64,000 bases of DNA. Source: Bdellovibrio sp. BCCA (lineage in GTDB: Bacteria > Bdellovibrionota > Bdellovibrionia > Bdellovibrionales > Bdellovibrionaceae). Position numbers and translations under genes: made by a program. This document shows positions 60,761 through 64,000 of this stretch, one piece after another. The first letter of the stretch is position 1, and every line of letters begins with the position of its first letter. The notes beneath the pieces are model-generated. The model saw only the letters and a program-made list of their open reading frames with translations. It was not told where the DNA came from and ran no database searches. The stretch spans positions 2,728,001 through 2,792,000 of the forward strand of contig NZ_JBBNAC010000001.1 in the NCBI RefSeq assembly GCF_037996825.1, written 5' to 3'.

Positions 60761-61873
60761 TTGCAAAAAATCTCAATTGTCAGACTGATTGTCGCTTGGG
60801 CCTCGGTTCTTTGTTTTTTCACCTTTGGCGCAAGTTGGCTGAATGAATTGGGCTCCCCTTTTATTCTAACAGGTTTCTTTGTATGGCTTTTCGCTGTCAT
60901 TCTCTGGTCCGCATTCGGCGTCGTTCATGAAGCCGAAGAATTAGCCGCTCTATTAGGCGAACCGTTTGGCACCTTGATATTAACACTTTCCATCGTGATT
61001 ATTGAGGTCGCCCTTGTCGCCGCTGTCATGTTAGGAGCCAAAGAAGCTCCGACTCTGGGTCGTGACACTATGTTTGCGGTTCTTATGATCGTTCTCAATG
61101 GTGTCGTCGGCTTGGGACTTCTCATTGGTGGATTTAAATACCGCGAGCAGTCTTACAACCTTCAAGGTTCGGCTTCTTATCTTGCGATTTTAATTCCGCT
61201 GACAGTCGTCGCATTGATTTTGCCGAACTTCACAACTTCTACATCCGGCGGCACCCTTACGCCGTTACAAGCCATCGCATTTTCTATTTTCACCGTTGTG
61301 CTGTACGGAATTTTTCTCATTACTCAAACAGGACGTCACAAAGCTTTTTATGTGCATCCCGACGCTCTTGAAGCGACGAAAGCCGATCACTCATCAGAAG
61401 ACCCACAGACGATCAGCAAACACACGGTGTTCATGCACACCGTTTTGTTGCTATTAAATATTCTTCCTATCGTTTTTCTTTCAAAAAGTTTAGCTAAAAT
61501 TTTGGATCACGGTATCGGTTACTTGGGATTGCCTCCGGCACTGGGCGGTGTTGTTGTCGCGGCGATGGTCTTCACTTCTGAAGGAATCAGTGCTTTAAAG
61601 GCTGTGGCTCGTAATGATTTACAACGCGCGATCAACTTATGCTTAGGGGCGGCTGCTTCCACTGTGGGCCTCACAGTTCCGGCTGTTTTGATCATCGGTC
61701 TTGTAACGGGACAGACCGTGGTGCTTGGACTTAAACCGACAGAGATGACCTTGCTTGCATTGACGTTACTTTTAAGCACGCTGACATTTTCAAATAAACG
61801 GACAACGTTGCTTGAGGGAGCCGTGCATCTAACGGTGTTCTTTGTCTATATCACTTTAGTTTTTAATCCTTAA
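60761..61873 (+). CDS. Ca2+/H+ antiporter (ChaA-like, CaCA superfamily)
   Basis: A 370-residue membrane protein of about 11 helices with the two inverted alpha repeats: GEPFGTLILTLSIVIIEVAL and, in the second half, LGGVVVAAMVFTSEGISAL. LGRDTMFAVLMIVLNGVVG fits ChaA. Start is TTG at 60761, supported by AAGGAG 5 bases upstream. It exchanges Ca2+ (or Na+/K+) for protons. The gene shares 4 bases of stop with the DUF4010 gene. Confidence 0.88.
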   Translation: MQKISIVRLIVAWASVLCFFTFGASWLNELGSPFILTGFFVWLFAVILWSAFGVVHEAEELAALLGEPFGTLILTLSIVIIEVALVAAVMLGAKEAPTLGRDTMFAVLMIVLNGVVGLGLLIGGFKYREQSYNLQGSASYLAILIPLTVVALILPNFTTSTSGGTLTPLQAIAFSIFTVVLYGIFLITQTGRHKAFYVHPDALEATKADHSSEDPQTISKHTVFMHTVLLLLNILPIVFLSKSLAKILDHGIGYLGLPPALGGVVVAAMVFTSEGISALKAVARNDLQRAINLCLGAAASTVGLTVPAVLIIGLVTGQTVVLGLKPTEMTLLALTLLLSTLTFSNKRTTLLEGAVHLTVFFVYITLVFNP

Positions 61874-62712
61874 GAATCCAAAAAAAAGTAAACCATCCCA
61901 CCGCTAAAGAACAGATGAGTTGAAGCGAATAAAAGCCTCACTCTTCGTCGAAGCGGTGGGCTGCCCCACATTTCGACCAACATCATCTTAGCCAAGTAAG
62001 ATGCAAAAATACCAATCGCCAAGAGATTGCCAAGGTCCCGCACGGACAGCTGTCCCAATTCGTGAAGCTGCACGTTGCCAATAACGGAGCCGTGCAATTC
62101 AAATAGACAAACCAGGAAGGTTAATAAAGTAATACCGGATTTCCCAAAAAATTTTTGCAAAAATTTTGAAAGAATCAAAAAAATGCCGACAAAGGCCGCC
62201 AGTTTGATCAAAGAAGCAACACCTAAAGAAGGAATGGGATCTTCCTTAAATACAACGTGCCGCAAACGATAAGTTCGCCAATAAATCAAACCTACGGTCC
62301 AAAGAGTCGGCACTAAAACAATCGCTAAGAACTCCCAATGCATTTGCGTAGTGCCAATAAAAACAAGCACTAGAGCCTCAACAACCATTCCCAAAAGCGA
62401 GCTTAAGTAAGACAAACTCAACAACCGCACTTCATCTTCACTGGCCTGATGACTCTGCTTGGAAAGTGATGCCGTAAAAGCCGTACTGGAGATAAAACCA
62501 CTCACAACGCCTAAAGCGATACCGCCAATTTTCTCATTGAAAATCCGCATGATCACAACGCCCAGTATCTGAATCAAAGCTAAGAACAAAATCAACTGTA
62601 GAATTTTAAACGGATTTATCAACTCCAATGGATCTATCGGCTGCCGCGGAACCCACAATAGTGCAAGCCCAATCAAAAGACTTAATATAACGAAAGAACG
62701 AACTTTATTCAT
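61870..62712 (-). CDS. DUF4010/MgtC-associated membrane protein
   Basis: A 280-residue membrane protein; ATG at 62712 has AAGGACGGGC before it and starts MNKVRSFVILSLLIG. Eight or more helices. The family segment NPFKILQLILFLALI, followed by GVVSGFISSTAFTASLSKQS, matches DUF4010, which is generally fused to an MgtC/SapB N-terminal domain; here only the DUF4010 part is present. Function is unknown; a link to Mg2+ or envelope homeostasis is usually supposed. Confidence 0.75.
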   Translation of the reverse strand: MNKVRSFVILSLLIGLALLWVPRQPIDPLELINPFKILQLILFLALIQILGVVIMRIFNEKIGGIALGVVSGFISSTAFTASLSKQSHQASEDEVRLLSLSYLSSLLGMVVEALVLVFIGTTQMHWEFLAIVLVPTLWTVGLIYWRTYRLRHVVFKEDPIPSLGVASLIKLAAFVGIFLILSKFLQKFFGKSGITLLTFLVCLFELHGSVIGNVQLHELGQLSVRDLGNLLAIGIFASYLAKMMLVEMWGSPPLRRRVRLLFASTHLFFSGGMVYFFLDS

Positions 62713-62867
62713 GCCCGTCCTTATCTTATTCTTCTGCTGGAGCTTTGGTTCCCTTTTTCTCACTGCGTTTAAACAAATCCACCCGCCGGTGGCATGCTTA
62801 CCGGTGGACGTGTTTACTCACCGTGGCAGTGATTGCCTTTTTCTTTCAAACACTGCGTAAATAGAAC

Positions 62868-63530
62868 ATGTCATCGATCAATCCTCACTTCACTCTGAAT
62901 TATTCTCAGCCCGAGGATTATCGCTTTTCTCATGACTCGGTCTTTTTAGCTCGTCGGGTTTTTGAGCTGATTCGCGATGAAGACATTTCCACTTGGCGAG
63001 GACTGGATCTCTGTTCCGGTTGCGGCGTGATTGGTTTGGATCTTCTTTTTCATTGCCACAAAGAAGCAAATAAAACTTTTGCGGCTTTTGATTTCTTAGA
63101 GGTGCAAGACATCTATGCTTCTCACTTTGCTACCAATGTCGAAAGGCTGGGAGCCATCGGAGCGGAGCTAAACTTCGTCAATCAAAACTATAATGTGCTT
63201 GCTTCTGCAGCGTGGGAAAATAAGTTTGATGTGATCGTCTGCAATCCCCCGTATTTTCACTTAGGCCAGGGCAAGCTCTCGCCCTCTGAGTTTAAAAACC
63301 GCTGTCGCTTTTTTATGGATTCCGATTTTGAAAGCCTGTTTAAAGGTCTGATAAATGCTCTGAAGCCCGGCGCTCATGCTTATGTGCTTTTGCGTGATCA
63401 AGTCGAACACGGCTGGAGCGCCACGCAAGAAGCACGGAAATGTATTGCTGCTTTAGGTACTTTAGAAAGTCTGGAAGACATTCGCGGAACCGGTGTTGTT
63501 AGAATCACCAAGTTTCCGCAAGAATTTTAA
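62868..63530 (+). CDS. tRNA1(Val) adenine-N6 methyltransferase-like (TrmN6 family)
   Basis: A 220-residue SAM-dependent methyltransferase. N-terminal QPEDYRFSHDSVFLARRV is typical of YfiC/TrmN6; motif I LDLCSGCGVIGLDL; catalytic NPPY motif in FDVIVCNPPYF, for adenine N6 methylation. Length is slightly short compared with E. coli YfiC (about 245). It likely modifies A37 of tRNA-Val or a related base. Convergent with a small exported-protein gene after 4 bases. Confidence 0.85.
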   Translation: MSSINPHFTLNYSQPEDYRFSHDSVFLARRVFELIRDEDISTWRGLDLCSGCGVIGLDLLFHCHKEANKTFAAFDFLEVQDIYASHFATNVERLGAIGAELNFVNQNYNVLASAAWENKFDVIVCNPPYFHLGQGKLSPSEFKNRCRFFMDSDFESLFKGLINALKPGAHAYVLLRDQVEHGWSATQEARKCIAALGTLESLEDIRGTGVVRITKFPQEF

Positions 63531-63534
63531 GACA

Positions 63535-63966
63535 CTATTTCTTTTTCTTCTTTTCTTTTTCTTTAGCGGCCTCTCGGTCGGCCAAACGATTTTCCTGCTT
63601 TTGGTTCGCAAACATATTTAAAGCATCAATGCGAACGTCAGCAATTTCTTCGCAGGTCGCATTCATCGAAGAATCCTGACAGGCTTCATAAAGCTTTCTG
63701 CGCACGCTGTTCCAAGTTTGAAACCACTCCGTCGCATCTTTCATTTTTTCTTTAGAAATTTTCTCCAGGCCTGGCACCTTCGCCGCTAAAGGCATGAATT
63801 TTTCTAAATAAAAATCTTTTTGCGCAGGTTGCAGGTCATTGAATTCTTCGTAAGACGGCATCCAAAACGGAGGCTCTGACATATCAATCTCGGCCTTCGC
63901 TTTTGACGTAAATCCCATAGTTAAAAGTCCGATCATCACGATGAGTGTCACTAAAGACGCCTTCAT
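63535..63966 (-). CDS. Small exported protein with Lys/Glu tail
   Basis: A 143-residue protein; GGAG is 7 bases before ATG; signal peptide MKASLVTLIVMIGLLTMGFT then SKAKA, cut before EIDMSEPP. The mature part is helical with two Cys (EACQDSSMNATCEE) and ends in a highly charged run (AAKEKEKKKKK). No family recognised. The gene may belong to an operon continuing beyond the window end. Confidence 0.72.
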   Translation of the reverse strand: MKASLVTLIVMIGLLTMGFTSKAKAEIDMSEPPFWMPSYEEFNDLQPAQKDFYLEKFMPLAAKVPGLEKISKEKMKDATEWFQTWNSVRRKLYEACQDSSMNATCEEIADVRIDALNMFANQKQENRLADREAAKEKEKKKKK

Positions 63967-64000
63967 TATTTCGCTCCTCCGAAGACAGAAGCCACCATCA

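Overview
The window looks like chromosomal DNA of a Bdellovibrio-type predatory bacterium (Bdellovibrionota). The evidence is a ferroportin close to the structurally studied Bdellovibrio protein, two TIGR02147-family proteins, several very long secreted fibre proteins of the Bdellovibrio mosaic-adhesive-trimer (MAT) kind, many small secreted proteins of unknown role, and a lipoprotein ending in a Hint autoprocessing domain. This assignment rests on recognising protein families by eye; no search was run. No plasmid, prophage, insertion sequence or CRISPR array was seen.

Layout. 1-4 kb: the first 37 codons of a fibre gene (cut by the window edge), a small exported protein, a TonB-like protein, an outer-membrane barrel and an MFS transporter. 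4-7 kb: a translationally coupled pair for DNA topoisomerase VI (A and B subunits), which is rare in bacteria. 7.1-16.2 kb: an unknown protein, two tandem giant fibre paralogues with the same N-terminal two thirds and different tips, and an HNH nuclease. 16.2-18.1 kb: a cyclic-nucleotide-type regulator with a zinc ribbon, then a PilZ protein, behind a sigma-28-like promoter. 18-29 kb: mostly housekeeping: an LtaS/MdoB-like sulfatase, BolA-Grx4-DUF2892-FAD dehydrogenase, SerA, a sigma-54 regulator coupled to CdsA, PlsC and a metallo-beta-lactamase fold enzyme, YihY, tRNA-Arg(UCU), and a PepSY protein.

29-35 kb: ferroportin divergent from a CsoR-type metal repressor with a palindrome set in the -35/-10 spacer, then a lipoprotein, a pilin-like protein, a probably decayed pentapeptide protein and a lysozyme-like exported protein with a foldable leader. 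35-54.5 kb: an accessory, secretion-rich region with two TIGR02147 proteins (one internally shortened), a 1,700-residue protein made of 24 kelch-like units, a fourth fibre gene directly upstream of it, several exported proteins including a papain-like candidate, and the PKD/Hint lipoprotein. 54.7-64 kb: a heavy-metal RND pump with an outer-membrane channel but no ordinary adaptor, two transporters, a DUF4010 protein, a TrmN6-like methyltransferase and a small exported protein.

Main themes. All four fibre genes carry CCGATARG just upstream of the coding region, and the cyclic-nucleotide regulator has a fuller sigma-28-like promoter, so fibres may be co-expressed with motility genes. Fibres, the kelch protein, pilin-like protein, lysozyme-like protein and TIGR02147 proteins together suggest a surface and prey-interaction toolkit; this is inference. 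Four convergent gene pairs share a 4-base overlap of stop codons.
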